Below, one piece after another: positions 1 through 9,486 of a stretch of 50,283 nt of DNA. A program made the translations under genes and the position numbers. This stretch comes from JAIOQA01 sp035493675 (GTDB taxonomy: Bacteria > Myxococcota_A > Polyangia > Haliangiales > Haliangiaceae): NCBI GenBank assembly GCA_035493675.1, contig DATJIA010000459.1:1-50283 (forward strand), given 5' to 3'. The notes beneath the pieces are model-generated. The model had not been told where the DNA came from. It saw only the letters and a program-made list of their open reading frames with translations, and ran no database searches. Each line of letters begins with the position of its first letter. Positions within the stretch are counted from its first letter, which is position 1.

Positions 1-158
1 TCGAGACGCCGCCCGACGACGTCGCGCACGCGCTGCGCGATCGCTACGGCGACGCCGGCGCGATGCACCTCGGCCCGTGGAAGCACCGCAAGCTCGAGAT
101 CTCGATCGACGGTCATCCGCCCGACGGCGCGACCGTCACCGCGACCCTCGTGAAGTAG
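1..158 (+). CDS. C-terminal end of a hypothetical protein, partial
   Basis: Only the last 51 or so codons are inside the window; the frame is open from base 3 and ends at TAG 156-158. The readable tail contains the stretches LRDRYGDAGAMHLGPWKHRK and LEISIDGHPPDG. These align with the C-terminus of the next gene (AIYGDAAAMGRSWKHGALEI), so the two are tandem paralogues. No known domain is recognised and the function is unknown. The stop codon TAG also forms the first half of a TAGCAT hexamer that probably drives the next gene. Confidence 0.6.
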   Translation, partial: ETPPDDVAHALRDRYGDAGAMHLGPWKHRKLEISIDGHPPDGATVTATLVK

Positions 159-161
159 CAT
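156..161 (+). promoter_or_regulatory. Candidate -10 element (TAGCAT), leaderless start
   Basis: TAGCAT lies exactly six bases before the GTG at 168, so transcription would begin at or next to the start codon. The TAG is also the stop codon of the upstream gene. No convincing -35 is seen. This is one of eleven similar cases in the window. Confidence 0.4.
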
Positions 162-167
162 CGGCGC

Positions 168-1040
168 GTGAACAAGACCTACGTGATCGCGGGGATCGCG
201 GTCGCCGCGATCACCGGCGCCGTCGCGATGGCCGTCCGCGGGCGCGAGCGCCGCGAGCGCGAGCCGGAGGCCGCGCGCGAGGAGGTCAACGCGCGCTACC
301 TCGACATGCGCCCCGACCAGAGCCAGGCGCGCGAGGACGCGCAGGCGGCCGCGATCGTGCGCGTGCTCGTCGGTGATCGTCCCGGACAGCCGGGCTCGCT
401 CTTCGACGGCTTCCGCTTCGGATCGGCGGGCATCTCGGTCTCGACCGAGGACCGCGCGCGCGCGGCGGAAGCGGCGAAGCGCGCGGGCGTTCAGCTCGTC
501 ATCGAGCCGTGGCAGCTCACCGCCGAGGTCCACGATGACGCCGCGATCCCGATCTATCGCCGATGGAACGCGGCGCCGCGCCAGCGCACCTTCCTCGATC
601 CGACGACGAACGCCGCCCTGACGGTCGAAGAGCGCCCCGCGTGGATGCGGCTCGTGTGGACGCCGTACGAGACGCCCGCGCACCTGATCGATCCCGGTGA
701 CGATCGCCCGCTCGGCTCGACGCCGTTCAGCGTGGTCGGCGCCAAGGTCGCCGCGCTCTCGGCCGCGGTCGGCGACAAGCTCCAGCCGGCGGGCCACGGC
801 CGCTACACGTGGCAGCTACCGCCGCTCGAGCACGGCTGGTCGATGGAGGCGGCGCTCGACACGTCGGGCGGAACGATCACGCGCGTGACGCTGCAGCTCA
901 TGGGCAAGGCCGACGACCTCGACCGCGCCGTGCACGCGATCTACGGCGACGCCGCCGCGATGGGCCGATCGTGGAAGCACGGCGCGCTCGAGATCACGAT
1001 CGACGCGAACGGCCGGGCGACGGCGAAGCGCGCGAAGTAG
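168..1040 (+). CDS. Membrane-anchored hypothetical protein, tandem paralogue
   Basis: 290 aa from GTG. Residues about 4-23 (YVIAGIAVAAITGAVAMAV) form one hydrophobic segment with no lipobox Cys, so it is probably an N-terminal anchor, followed by a very charged linker (RGRERREREPEAAREE) and a soluble domain of about 240 residues. The C-terminal 45 residues match the end of the truncated upstream gene, indicating a tandem duplication. No family is recognised. The start is supported by the TAGCAT hexamer six bases upstream and by the position of the hydrophobic segment. No Shine-Dalgarno sequence is visible. Confidence 0.7.
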   Translation: MNKTYVIAGIAVAAITGAVAMAVRGRERREREPEAAREEVNARYLDMRPDQSQAREDAQAAAIVRVLVGDRPGQPGSLFDGFRFGSAGISVSTEDRARAAEAAKRAGVQLVIEPWQLTAEVHDDAAIPIYRRWNAAPRQRTFLDPTTNAALTVEERPAWMRLVWTPYETPAHLIDPGDDRPLGSTPFSVVGAKVAALSAAVGDKLQPAGHGRYTWQLPPLEHGWSMEAALDTSGGTITRVTLQLMGKADDLDRAVHAIYGDAAAMGRSWKHGALEITIDANGRATAKRAK

Positions 1041-1045
1041 CGCGA

Positions 1046-1608
1046 TCAGCGGAACAGCCGGCCGCGCAGCTCGGGCGCGGGCTGCGCGATGACCTCGAGC
1101 TCGACGAGGCGATCGCCGGCGGCGTCGCGCGCGGCCTGGGCGGAGGCGCCGATCGCGTCGAGATCGCCGGTCAGCGTGAAGTACGCCTTGCCGGCGAGAT
1201 CGACGGCGAAGCGCACGTCGCGCACGATCACGTCGGCGCACTTCACCGCCGCGTCGGCGGCGGCGATCGCGGCGCACACGGTGCGGGTCTCGACGATCGC
1301 GACCGCTTCGGCGGTCTCGTCGTCGGTCCAGTCGGACGGCGAGATCGGCGCGCCGAGCATCGGCCACACCTGCGCATCGGCGGCCGCGAGCAAGACGCTG
1401 TCGACGATCCGATCGCCGACCGCGGCGCGCGCCGCCGCCATCGCCTCGTCGATCTCGGCGACGCCGCCTTCCAAGATCGTCAGGTGCTTGCCGCCCGAGG
1501 TCGCGCGCGAGTGCACGAGCAGCGCGGGCGATCGCTTGAGCGCCGCGTCCGCGACGACGATCCCTCTCGCGACGCTCGACGATTCCACGACCCCGAGGGC
1601 GGGTCCCC

Positions 1609-1612
<4 letters not shown>
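1046..1612 (-). CDS. BMC-T microcompartment shell protein (tandem BMC domains)
   Basis: 188 aa. Two BMC folds lie in tandem: the first begins at residue 5 (ALGVVESSSVARGIVVADAA) and the second near residue 105 (EAVAIVETRTVCAAIAAADA), each with the E-[ST]-x-[ST] start and Ala-rich helix typical of shell subunits. Proteins of this class form pseudohexameric trimers in the shell facets and often carry larger, gated pores. It is the last gene of the BMC operon. Its ATG overlaps the TGA of the aldehyde dehydrogenase gene (ATGA, 1609-1612), so the two are translationally coupled. From memory, its place resembles the single-layer BMC-T of the Haliangium ochraceum locus; that equivalence is inferred. 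Confidence 0.88.
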
Positions 1613-3057
<1,445 letters not shown>

Positions 3058-3060
3058 GAC

Positions 3061-3351
3061 TTACTCCTTCACGTATCGACGTTCGCCGCCGACCGCGACC
3101 TCGTCGACGATCGCCATGATCGTCGCGTCCACCGGGCGATCCTTGGTCGCGACCGTCTGCCGCGCCGACGAGCCGCTCGCGTACAAGACGACCTCGCCGA
3201 CCCCCGCGCCGACGGCGTCCGCCGCGACGACGATGCCGCCGGTCTCGTTGCCGTCGACGTCGCACGCGCGCACCACGAGGAGCTTCAGCCCTTCGAGCGT
3301 CGGCTCCTTGCGGGTCGCGACCAGCGTCCCGATGACTCTCCCGAGGACCAT
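3061..3351 (-). CDS. BMC-P pentameric vertex protein (EutN/CcmL family)
   Basis: 96 aa, the usual length. It starts MVLGRVIGTLVATRKEPTLE and continues GLKLLVVRACDVDGNETGG, then the AADAVGAGVGEVVLYASGSS loop, all typical of EutN/CcmL. Such proteins form the pentamers that cap the twelve vertices of the shell. The last 15 residues carry the conserved ATIMAIVDEV strand. It lies between the BMC-H gene (5-base gap) and the aldehyde dehydrogenase gene (3-base gap). It is the only BMC-P gene in this operon; other vertex genes may lie elsewhere in the genome. Confidence 0.93.
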   Translation of the reverse strand: MVLGRVIGTLVATRKEPTLEGLKLLVVRACDVDGNETGGIVVAADAVGAGVGEVVLYASGSSARQTVATKDRPVDATIMAIVDEVAVGGERRYVKE

Positions 3352-3356
3352 GACGC

Positions 3357-3653
3357 TTACTTCGACGCCGGCGCGCCCACGCGTCCGAGCGGCAGCACCG
3401 CGTCGACGTTGGCGTGCGGGCGCGGGATCACGTGGACCGCGATCACCTCGCCGACGCGCTCCGCCGCGCGCTGCCCCGCCTCGGTCGCCGCGCGCACCGC
3501 CGCGACGTCGCCGCGCACGATCGCGGTGACGAAGCCGCCGCCGGTCTTCTCGTATCCGACCAGCTCGACCTTGGCCGCCTTGACCATCGCATCGGCGGCC
3601 TCGACCATGCCGGCGAAGCCCTTCACTTCGATCATTCCAAGCGCGTCAGCCAT
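3357..3653 (-). CDS. BMC-H hexameric shell protein
   Basis: 98 aa, a single Pfam-BMC-type domain. It begins MADALGMIEVKGFAGMVEAA and contains the shell signature AKVELVGYEKTGGGFVTAIV, with KTGGG at the expected pore position, then RGDVAAVRAATEAG. It should be the main facet tile. GGAG lies nine bases before the ATG. It is second in the operon after the BMC-T gene at 3669-4307. The pore residues are Gly-rich and suggest passage of small polar solutes, which is family knowledge rather than something shown here. Confidence 0.94.
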   Translation of the reverse strand: MADALGMIEVKGFAGMVEAADAMVKAAKVELVGYEKTGGGFVTAIVRGDVAAVRAATEAGQRAAERVGEVIAVHVIPRPHANVDAVLPLGRVGAPASK

Positions 3654-3668
3654 TGCATTGCTCCATCG

Positions 3669-4307
3669 TTACTTGTCGACGAACTTCTCCGGCTCCTTGC
3701 CGGTGACCCCGCCCAGCGCGGCGGTCGCGGCGGCCGCGGCGGCGTCGATCTCCGCCTCGCTTCCGGACATGTAGAGGCGACCGAACGCGCCGTAGGGCGT
3801 GACGTTCACCAGGTGAACGTGCGCCGCCTTCTCGGCTTCGTTCGCGGCGAGCACCGCGTAGCCGGCGGGCTCGGTCTCGAGGATGAACAGCGAGTCGCCC
3901 GGCAAGACCATCATCCCGGACGACGACCGGTTGATGATCTGCGTCTGGTACGCCTCGACCGATCGGATGATCTGGTTGGTGAGCACCTTCGGCTTCAGGC
4001 GCTCGCCTTCGCTCAGCCCCAGGTAGCGCAAGACGCTCGCGCCGGCCTGGAGGACCTCACCTTGATCGTGGTGATGGATCTCGAGCAGGCCGTAGGCGCG
4101 CTCGACGACCTGGACCGCAGGTTGGACCTTGGTCGCCTTGAGGGCGACGTCGGTGACCTGGTTGATCGCGATGCCAGGCGCGATCTCGATCCACATGGAG
4201 GCCTGGCCGGGCACCGGCAGGAAGCCGCGCGACGTCTTTCCCATGAAGGTCGCGAGCTGCGGCTGGAGCGCGTCCAGGAAGCAGTACGTGCGCAGAGCGG
4301 TGGCCAT
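3669..4307 (-). CDS. BMC-T shell protein, first gene of the BMC operon
   Basis: 212 aa. The opening LRTYCFLDALQPQLATFMGK and GFLPVPGQASMWIEIAPGIA, then VTDVALKATKVQPAVQVVER, are characteristic of the larger BMC-T class found with planctomycete-type and Haliangium shells. The second BMC fold follows from about residue 110 (SSSGMMVLPGDSLFILETEP). Some members of this class stack as double trimers that could act as airlocks; whether this one does is not visible. A TAGGTT hexamer eleven bases upstream of the ATG could be the operon promoter. It is transcribed divergently from the TolC-like gene. Confidence 0.88.
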   Translation of the reverse strand: MATALRTYCFLDALQPQLATFMGKTSRGFLPVPGQASMWIEIAPGIAINQVTDVALKATKVQPAVQVVERAYGLLEIHHHDQGEVLQAGASVLRYLGLSEGERLKPKVLTNQIIRSVEAYQTQIINRSSSGMMVLPGDSLFILETEPAGYAVLAANEAEKAAHVHLVNVTPYGAFGRLYMSGSEAEIDAAAAAATAALGGVTGKEPEKFVDK

Positions 4308-4424
4308 CCCGGTCGCGCAACCTAACACGCGACTGAGCCTCGTTTCCACGGAGCGCGGCAAATGATCGCTGCCCCCATTCACGGCGTTGACAGACGGGCG
4401 GTCGTCGCACACCGTTCGGCGCAA
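4308..4424. promoter_or_regulatory. Divergent promoter region between BMC operon and TolC-like gene
   Basis: 117 bases separate the two starts. On the minus strand TAGGTT (complement of 4319-4324) lies eleven bases before the BMC-T ATG and is a plausible -10. On the plus strand a perfect TTGACA (4387-4392) has no good -10 at 16-18 bases. The spacer is less GC-rich than the genes. No clear operator was recognised. Confidence 0.35.
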
Positions 4425-6002
4425 ATGGCTCGCTGGTCGTCCCTCGCCTGCTCCCTTGCCCTCGTGCTCGCGGCGGTCCCGGCCCGCGCCGACGCCGTGC
4501 TCGGCCCGCTGGTCTTCAACATGTTGCAACCGAAGGGCAAGCCCGCGCCGGTCGCGACCCCGCCGCCGGCGGCGCTCGCCGACGTCACCGGCCCCGCGGT
4601 GAAGATCGATCTGCCGCAGCTCCTGCAGCTCGCGGTGCGGCAATCGCCCGCGCTCGCGTCGGCGACGATCGACGTCGAGATCGCGCAGGCGCAGCTCGAC
4701 GCCGCGATGGGCCTCGACGATTGGCGCGTCGACGCGAAGATCGACGGCTCGAACACGCGCACCTACAGCACGTTCTTCCAGGCGGTCACCAACTCGCGAT
4801 CGATCGGCGCGACCGCCAGCGTGGGCCGCGGCTTCTCGACCGGCGGCACGATCTCGGTCGGCGTGTCGAACTCGTACTCGCGATCGCCGTCGCTCGACTT
4901 CACGACCGGCGACCTCATCTATCAGACGAGCTACGACGCGACCGCGACGATCAACGTCTTCCAGCCCTTGTTGCGCGGCCGCGGCCGCGAGGTCGCGCGC
5001 GCGCTCCAGATCGAGAACGCGATCCTCGCCGATGCCGCCGCGCTGACCCGCCGGCAGGACGCGATCAACATCGTGCAGAACGTCGTGACCGAGTACTGGG
5101 ATCTCGTCGCGGCGCAGCGCTCGCTCGAGATCGCGCAGGGCTCGCTCCAGCTCGCGCAGGAGCGCCTGCGCGTCACGCAGATCGGCGTCAGCGGCGGCAA
5201 GGTCGCCGACAGCGAGCTGCTCGCGGTCCAGGAGGCGATCCAGACCCGCCAGGAGGACGTGATCAACGGCGAGGTCGCCGTGCTGCAGCAGTCGCTGCTC
5301 CTGCGCCGCACGATCGGCATGGAGATCAGCCCGAACAACGTGCTCCTCGACGGCGGCGAAGAGCTGTCGATCCCGCAGCGCGAGTGGCACATCGCGGACC
5401 TGCTCGCGCAGGCCGAGCACTCGAGCCCGCAGCTCGCGGCGCTCGCCAAGCAGGAGCAGAACGCGACGATCGTCGTCGAGGTGACCGAGAACGGCCTCTT
5501 GCCGCAGCTCGATCTCGACCTCTCGCTCGGCCCGGCGGGCGGCGGCGCCACCGAGAGCGACGCGCTCTCCGATCTCGGCAAGCTGAACACCCTGTTCGTC
5601 CAGGGCTCGCTCGTCTTCTCGGAGACGCTCGGCCGCCATCAGGTGTACGGGCAAGCGCGCGCGAACCGCGCGCAGCGCGAGAAGATCCGCGTCGGCGCGC
5701 AGGACGTGCGATTGCAGATCGCGCAGGCGATGGCGCAGGCGGTCGCGCTGGTGCGCGCCGCCGAGCAGCGCGTCGCGGTCGACGCCAAAGCGGTCGAGCT
5801 CGCGCAGAAGAACATCCTGGTCGAGCAGTCGCGGTTCGAGCTCGGCAAGTCGACCAACTTCGACGTGCTGCTGCGCCAAGACGAGCTGCGTCAGGCGCAG
5901 CTCCGCGAAGCGCGCGCGCAGGTCGACTGGCACAAGGCGCAGGCGATCATCGCCGGCCTCACCGGCACGCTGCTCCCCGACTACGGCATCGAGCTGAAGT
6001 AG
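4425..6002 (+). CDS. TolC-family outer-membrane efflux protein
   Basis: 525 aa. I chose the ATG at 4425 because it gives a clean signal peptide, MARWSSLACSLALVLAAVPA ending in ARADA; the in-frame ATG at 4362 would add 21 polar residues before it. The mature protein has the duplicated OEP layout: helical part LPQLLQLAVRQSPALASATI, beta segments around residues 90-160, and a second half with LAALAKQEQNATIVVEVTEN and QVYGQARANRAQREKIRVGA. The final LRQDELRQAQLREARAQVDW is typical of TolC coiled coils. It should form the trimeric outer-membrane channel of a type I secretion or RND/MacAB pump. No inner-membrane partner is adjacent, so it may be shared by several systems. Confidence 0.9.
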   Translation: MARWSSLACSLALVLAAVPARADAVLGPLVFNMLQPKGKPAPVATPPPAALADVTGPAVKIDLPQLLQLAVRQSPALASATIDVEIAQAQLDAAMGLDDWRVDAKIDGSNTRTYSTFFQAVTNSRSIGATASVGRGFSTGGTISVGVSNSYSRSPSLDFTTGDLIYQTSYDATATINVFQPLLRGRGREVARALQIENAILADAAALTRRQDAINIVQNVVTEYWDLVAAQRSLEIAQGSLQLAQERLRVTQIGVSGGKVADSELLAVQEAIQTRQEDVINGEVAVLQQSLLLRRTIGMEISPNNVLLDGGEELSIPQREWHIADLLAQAEHSSPQLAALAKQEQNATIVVEVTENGLLPQLDLDLSLGPAGGGATESDALSDLGKLNTLFVQGSLVFSETLGRHQVYGQARANRAQREKIRVGAQDVRLQIAQAMAQAVALVRAAEQRVAVDAKAVELAQKNILVEQSRFELGKSTNFDVLLRQDELRQAQLREARAQVDWHKAQAIIAGLTGTLLPDYGIELK

Positions 6003-6032
6003 CGCGCGATCCGCGAGCCCGCCGGGACAGCT

Positions 6033-6098
6033 GTCACGGCAAGACGTGACGTCACCGGTCACGATCGCGCGTGAACGAACGCACCGGTTCACGTGAAC
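6033..6098. promoter_or_regulatory. Cluster of palindromes between TolC-like gene and lipoprotein
   Basis: Three dyads occur in 66 bases. GTCACG (6033-6038) pairs with CGTGAC (6045-6050) around a six-base loop. GTGACGTCAC (6046-6055) and GTTCACGTGAAC (6087-6098) are perfect palindromes. GTCAC or GTGAA half-sites recur between them. This looks like an operator array for the gene at 6245, or a terminator-like structure for the TolC-like gene; no U-tract follows. The rest of the 242-base spacer shows nothing else clear. Confidence 0.45.
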
Positions 6099-6244
6099 GC
6101 GCGGCAACGCGAGAGGGCACGCGGTGGCAGTCGCAGGGTGCGTTGTGGCGAGAGGTGGCAACGGCTGTCTGAACGCGCAACGGCACGGGGGTTGAAGTCT
6201 GTCTCCGCGTCGTCCCCGCCGGGACGCTTGGAACCGGAGCCCCC

Positions 6245-7678
6245 GTGAAGACCACCCGCCTCGTTGCCTTCCTCTCGCTCACCGCTGCTGCCGCCGCGTG
6301 CTCGAGCGGTCCCGACACGATCGACCTCGACCACACGCAGGTCCAGGTCAACACCATCCGCCAGCAGATCCGCGAGCTGGTGCCGTCGATCGTCGATCGC
6401 GCCGACAACGCCGCCGCCGCCGCGGGCGAGTCGCTCGCCGGCTTGATCCCGCAGACCGGCGTGCGCCCGCTGATCACCTCGCTCGGCCTGGTGCCGCAGA
6501 CCGGCGTGCACCCGCTCATGCAGCTGCACAAGCTGTGGCAGCACGGCACCGGCACCGATCCGACCACGACCAGCGACACGCCGGCGAGCGAGCCGCCCAC
6601 GACGCCGCCGCAGCTCCCGACGCGCAGCCACGGCGACGCGGTCGCCGACTACCTGCTCGACAACCTCTTCACCGAGTCGAACTTCGTCGACGGCGAGTTC
6701 AAGGTCCCGGGCAAGCTGATCTGCGGCGACGACACGCAGTGCCTCGACTCGATCAAGACCGCCGACGTCGCGGTGATCGCGACGACCGCGGGCCGGCACG
6801 GCCTCACCCTCGAGCTCGTCACCGGCCTCGACCGCGAGCCCGGCTTGACCGTCTCGCTCGCGCCGCAGCAGCTGTCGTTCCAGGCCGACCTCGGCCCGCT
6901 GAACCCGATCCTCCGCGCGAAGCTGCACGTCTCGAAGGGCGATCTCGCGAGCGAGGTGAGCGGCGTGATCGACGGCAGCATCGCCGCGTGGTCGAACGAC
7001 GACGTCACCGCGAACGTCTCGATCTCGGAGCCGGTCCACGTCGCGCTGCACCCGGCCGGCGCGCAGACCGACGACGACACGCTCTCGCTCGATCTCGCGT
7101 CGGCGCCGTCGGCGCTCTCGGTCCACCTCGACGGTCCGCACCACGAGGTCGTGACCGCGGCGATGCTCGGCTCGGTCGTCGTGCGCCTGCCGAGGTCGCC
7201 CGACACCGCGACGCCGTCGAAGATCATCAGCCTGCCCGCGTTCCAGTTCTCGGCGGTCGCGCGCCACGGCGAGCCGATGCAGATCTTCGCGCTCTCGCTC
7301 GGTGACAAGCCGGCGACGATCACGGTCGGCAACGAGGTCGCGGCGTCGCTCGCGCTCAACCCCGACGACGGCGGCGCGGTCGACCTCTCGTTCGAGTCGG
7401 AGGCGGACACCGGCGCGATCGTGATCGAGGCGTCGCCGCGCATCGATCTCCAGCTCGCGGTCGACTGGTCGAAGCTCGGCAGCGAAGCGCCGGCGTCGTG
7501 GCCGTCGCGCATCACGCTCCAGGGCGCGGTCCGCATCCTCGACCGCGAGGTGCAGGTCCTGTCGGGCACGATGAACGTCGTCGTCAACCCGGGCGGCGAC
7601 ACGCACACCGTGCAGCCGGGCCAATGCGTGAGCGACGGCTTCCGCATCACCGACTGCGGCGCGCGCTCGGCGGGCTGA
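6245..7678 (+). CDS. Secreted lipoprotein of unknown function
   Basis: 477 aa from GTG, preceded by GGAG eight bases upstream. The N-terminus MKTTRLVAFLSLTAAAAACS ends in a lipobox-like site with Cys about residue 19, so the protein is probably lipidated. An internal direct repeat follows at about residues 63-100: LIPQTGVRPL, then LVPQTGVHPL. After a Thr/Pro-rich linker the rest is beta-rich with Asp-rich segments and two Cys (CGDDTQC), then two more at the C-terminus (GQCVSDGFRITDCG), suggesting disulfides. No domain is recognised. The upstream palindrome cluster may regulate it. Confidence 0.7.
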   Translation: MKTTRLVAFLSLTAAAAACSSGPDTIDLDHTQVQVNTIRQQIRELVPSIVDRADNAAAAAGESLAGLIPQTGVRPLITSLGLVPQTGVHPLMQLHKLWQHGTGTDPTTTSDTPASEPPTTPPQLPTRSHGDAVADYLLDNLFTESNFVDGEFKVPGKLICGDDTQCLDSIKTADVAVIATTAGRHGLTLELVTGLDREPGLTVSLAPQQLSFQADLGPLNPILRAKLHVSKGDLASEVSGVIDGSIAAWSNDDVTANVSISEPVHVALHPAGAQTDDDTLSLDLASAPSALSVHLDGPHHEVVTAAMLGSVVVRLPRSPDTATPSKIISLPAFQFSAVARHGEPMQIFALSLGDKPATITVGNEVAASLALNPDDGGAVDLSFESEADTGAIVIEASPRIDLQLAVDWSKLGSEAPASWPSRITLQGAVRILDREVQVLSGTMNVVVNPGGDTHTVQPGQCVSDGFRITDCGARSAG

Positions 7679-7684
7679 TACGCT
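7679..7684 (+). promoter_or_regulatory. Weak -10 candidate (TACGCT)
   Basis: TACGCT starts one base after the TGA of the lipoprotein gene and ends nine bases before the ATG of the aminopeptidase gene. It resembles the short-leader -10 elements elsewhere in the window, but the gap is longer. No -35 is seen. Confidence 0.25.
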
Positions 7685-7693
7685 CGGCGCGCG

Positions 7694-8524
7694 ATGCGCG
7701 TCTATCTGAGTGTCGACATGGAGGGCGTGGCGGGTGTCGTCCACGTCGATCAAACCCGCCGCACCGGTCACGACTACGAACGGGCGCGGCGATGGATGAC
7801 CGCGGAGGCCTCGGCGGCGATCGCCGGGGCCTTCGACGCTTCGGCGACCGGCGTCTTGGTCAACGACTCGCACGGCGACATGCGCAACTTCGTGCTCGAG
7901 GAGCTCGACCCGCGCGCGGAGCTGATCAGCGGATCGCTCAAGCCGATGTCGATGGTCGAGGGCGCGAGCCCCGAGTTCGGGTGCGCGCTGTTCGTCGGAT
8001 ACCACGCGGGCGCGGGCACGCAGGCGGGCATCCTCGATCACACGTACTACGGGCGCGTCGTGAACCGGCTGCGCGTCGGCGGGCGCGAGTGGAACGAGGC
8101 CGCGCTCAACGCCGCGGCGATCGGCGTGCACGGCATCCCGGTCGCGCTCGTCACCGGCGATCGCACGACCTGCGCGCAGTCGAAGGCGCTGCTCGGCGAG
8201 CTCGACACCTGCGTCGTGAAGGACGCGATCACGCGCTACGCGGCGCGCGCGCTCCATCCGACCGCGGCGCAGGCGAAGATCCGCGAGGCGGCGCGTTCCG
8301 CGGTGCAGCGCGCGGCGAACGGCGCGTTCCGGCCGTTCGCGCCGGCGCCGCCGTTCGAGCTCGAGATCGACTTCGTCAACAGCGCCTGCGCCGACGCCGC
8401 GGAGCTCGTGCCGGGCACGTCGCGCACGACCGGGCTCACGTGCGCGTATCGCGCGCCCGACGCGCCGACCTTGATCCAGGTCATCCAGGCGTGGACGATC
8501 CTGGCGGGGACGACGATCGTGTGA
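7694..8524 (+). CDS. dppA: M55 family D-aminopeptidase (DppA-like)
   Basis: 276 aa. The family's zinc ligands are all present at the expected positions: Asp8 and Glu10 in SVDMEG, His60 in NDSHGD, His104 in VGYHAG and Glu134 in WNEAALNA. His116 in ILDHTYYG fits the nucleophile position. M55 enzymes are decameric, self-compartmentalising zinc peptidases that release D-amino acids such as D-Ala from short peptides. Here a role in recycling D-Ala peptides from murein is likely but inferred. The stop overlaps the GTG of the following membrane-protein gene (GTGA, 8521-8524). The symbol is given by homology; no dpp transport genes are adjacent. Confidence 0.9.
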   Translation: MRVYLSVDMEGVAGVVHVDQTRRTGHDYERARRWMTAEASAAIAGAFDASATGVLVNDSHGDMRNFVLEELDPRAELISGSLKPMSMVEGASPEFGCALFVGYHAGAGTQAGILDHTYYGRVVNRLRVGGREWNEAALNAAAIGVHGIPVALVTGDRTTCAQSKALLGELDTCVVKDAITRYAARALHPTAAQAKIREAARSAVQRAANGAFRPFAPAPPFELEIDFVNSACADAAELVPGTSRTTGLTCAYRAPDAPTLIQVIQAWTILAGTTIV

Positions 8525-9486
8525 AGACCTTCGACCTGATCCTGCGCTTCCTGTACTGCGTGTTCGTGCCGATCGCGATCGGCGGCTTCGCCCTGGTCGT
8601 GCCGGTCGGCGGCATCCTGGTCGGCGCGGCGATCGGCACCATCGTCGCCGTGCTCGGCACCGATCGCTGGCGCGCCGCGACCGCGCGCATCCCGCTGGTC
8701 GGGCGCGCGCTCGGCAAGATGACGCGGCTGGGCGACTACTACCGCGAGCACCCGCCGCGCCACGTCGTCTACTACATCTTCTATCCCCTGCTCTTCCCGT
8801 ACTGGCTGTTCGTGAAGCGCGCGCGCGGCGAGTTCCGCTTGTACCGGCACATCAACGCGCTCGCATTGCTCGTGCTGATCGTCGCCGGGCTCACCGACTA
8901 CCTCCAGCACTGGCCGCCCGAGCTCGGGCCCAACGAGTTCTTCTCCGCCGGCGTCGCGACGTTCGTCTTGCAGACGATCTTGACGATGTCGGCGATCATG
9001 CCGCTCGTCACGACCGTGATCGTGTTCCACCACGAGCACCGGCGCCGCCTCTTGATCGCGCTCGCGATCTGCGGCGGGATCACCGCGCTGTCGTCGGTCG
9101 GCCTGGTCGTCCACAACACGCAGCTGTCGCAGACGACCGAGTACCGCCTGCGCAAGCGCGCCGAGGCGGTGCCCGCGCGACGCGACGCCGCGCTCGATCA
9201 CGCGGTCGCGGCGGCGCGCGCCGCGCTGCGCGACGACACCAAGCCCGGGATGGTCGAAGGCGCGCCGCTCGACGCCGCGCGCGCCGCGCTCGAGGATCTG
9301 TGGAAGCCCGACGAGACGCGCGGCTTCCGCGTGTGGTGGTCGGGGCCGCCGATGCGCGTGGTCGTCGTGTTCGCGACGATCCGCCACCGCGATCCGATCT
9401 GGAGCGCGAGCGGAGTCTCCGAGAAGATCCCGACGATCGATCGCCTGCCGCGCGAGGCGCAGGCGGAGCTCAGGTCAACCCGATGA
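8521..9486 (+). CDS. Multi-pass membrane protein of unknown function
   Basis: 321 aa from GTG, coupled to the aminopeptidase gene by a GTGA overlap. About six hydrophobic segments can be read: two between residues 8 and 47 (FVPIAIGGFALVVPVGGILV), then YIFYPLLFPYWLFV, INALALLVLIVAGLTDYL, TFVLQTILTMSAIMPLVTTV, and LIALAICGGITALSSVGLVV. The C-terminal 115 or so residues are soluble and rich in Ala, Arg and Asp. No family is recognised. Its 3' end overlaps the 3' end of the convergent PgeF gene by 17 bases (9470-9486). Coupling to a D-aminopeptidase hints at a cell-envelope role, but that is only a guess. Confidence 0.75.
   Translation: MKTFDLILRFLYCVFVPIAIGGFALVVPVGGILVGAAIGTIVAVLGTDRWRAATARIPLVGRALGKMTRLGDYYREHPPRHVVYYIFYPLLFPYWLFVKRARGEFRLYRHINALALLVLIVAGLTDYLQHWPPELGPNEFFSAGVATFVLQTILTMSAIMPLVTTVIVFHHEHRRRLLIALAICGGITALSSVGLVVHNTQLSQTTEYRLRKRAEAVPARRDAALDHAVAAARAALRDDTKPGMVEGAPLDAARAALEDLWKPDETRGFRVWWSGPPMRVVVVFATIRHRDPIWSASGVSEKIPTIDRLPREAQAELRSTR

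Noticed and set aside
4387..4392. Perfect TTGACA upstream of the TolC-like gene, as a strong -35.
   Set aside because: No matching -10 is found 16-18 bases downstream, so it is mentioned only within the divergent spacer.
3669..6161. A long minus-strand open frame continues past the BMC-T gene and runs opposite the whole TolC-like gene.
   Set aside because: The translated extension is low complexity and rich in Arg, Leu and Asp, as expected opposite a GC-rich gene; the plus frame has a signal peptide and TolC motifs.
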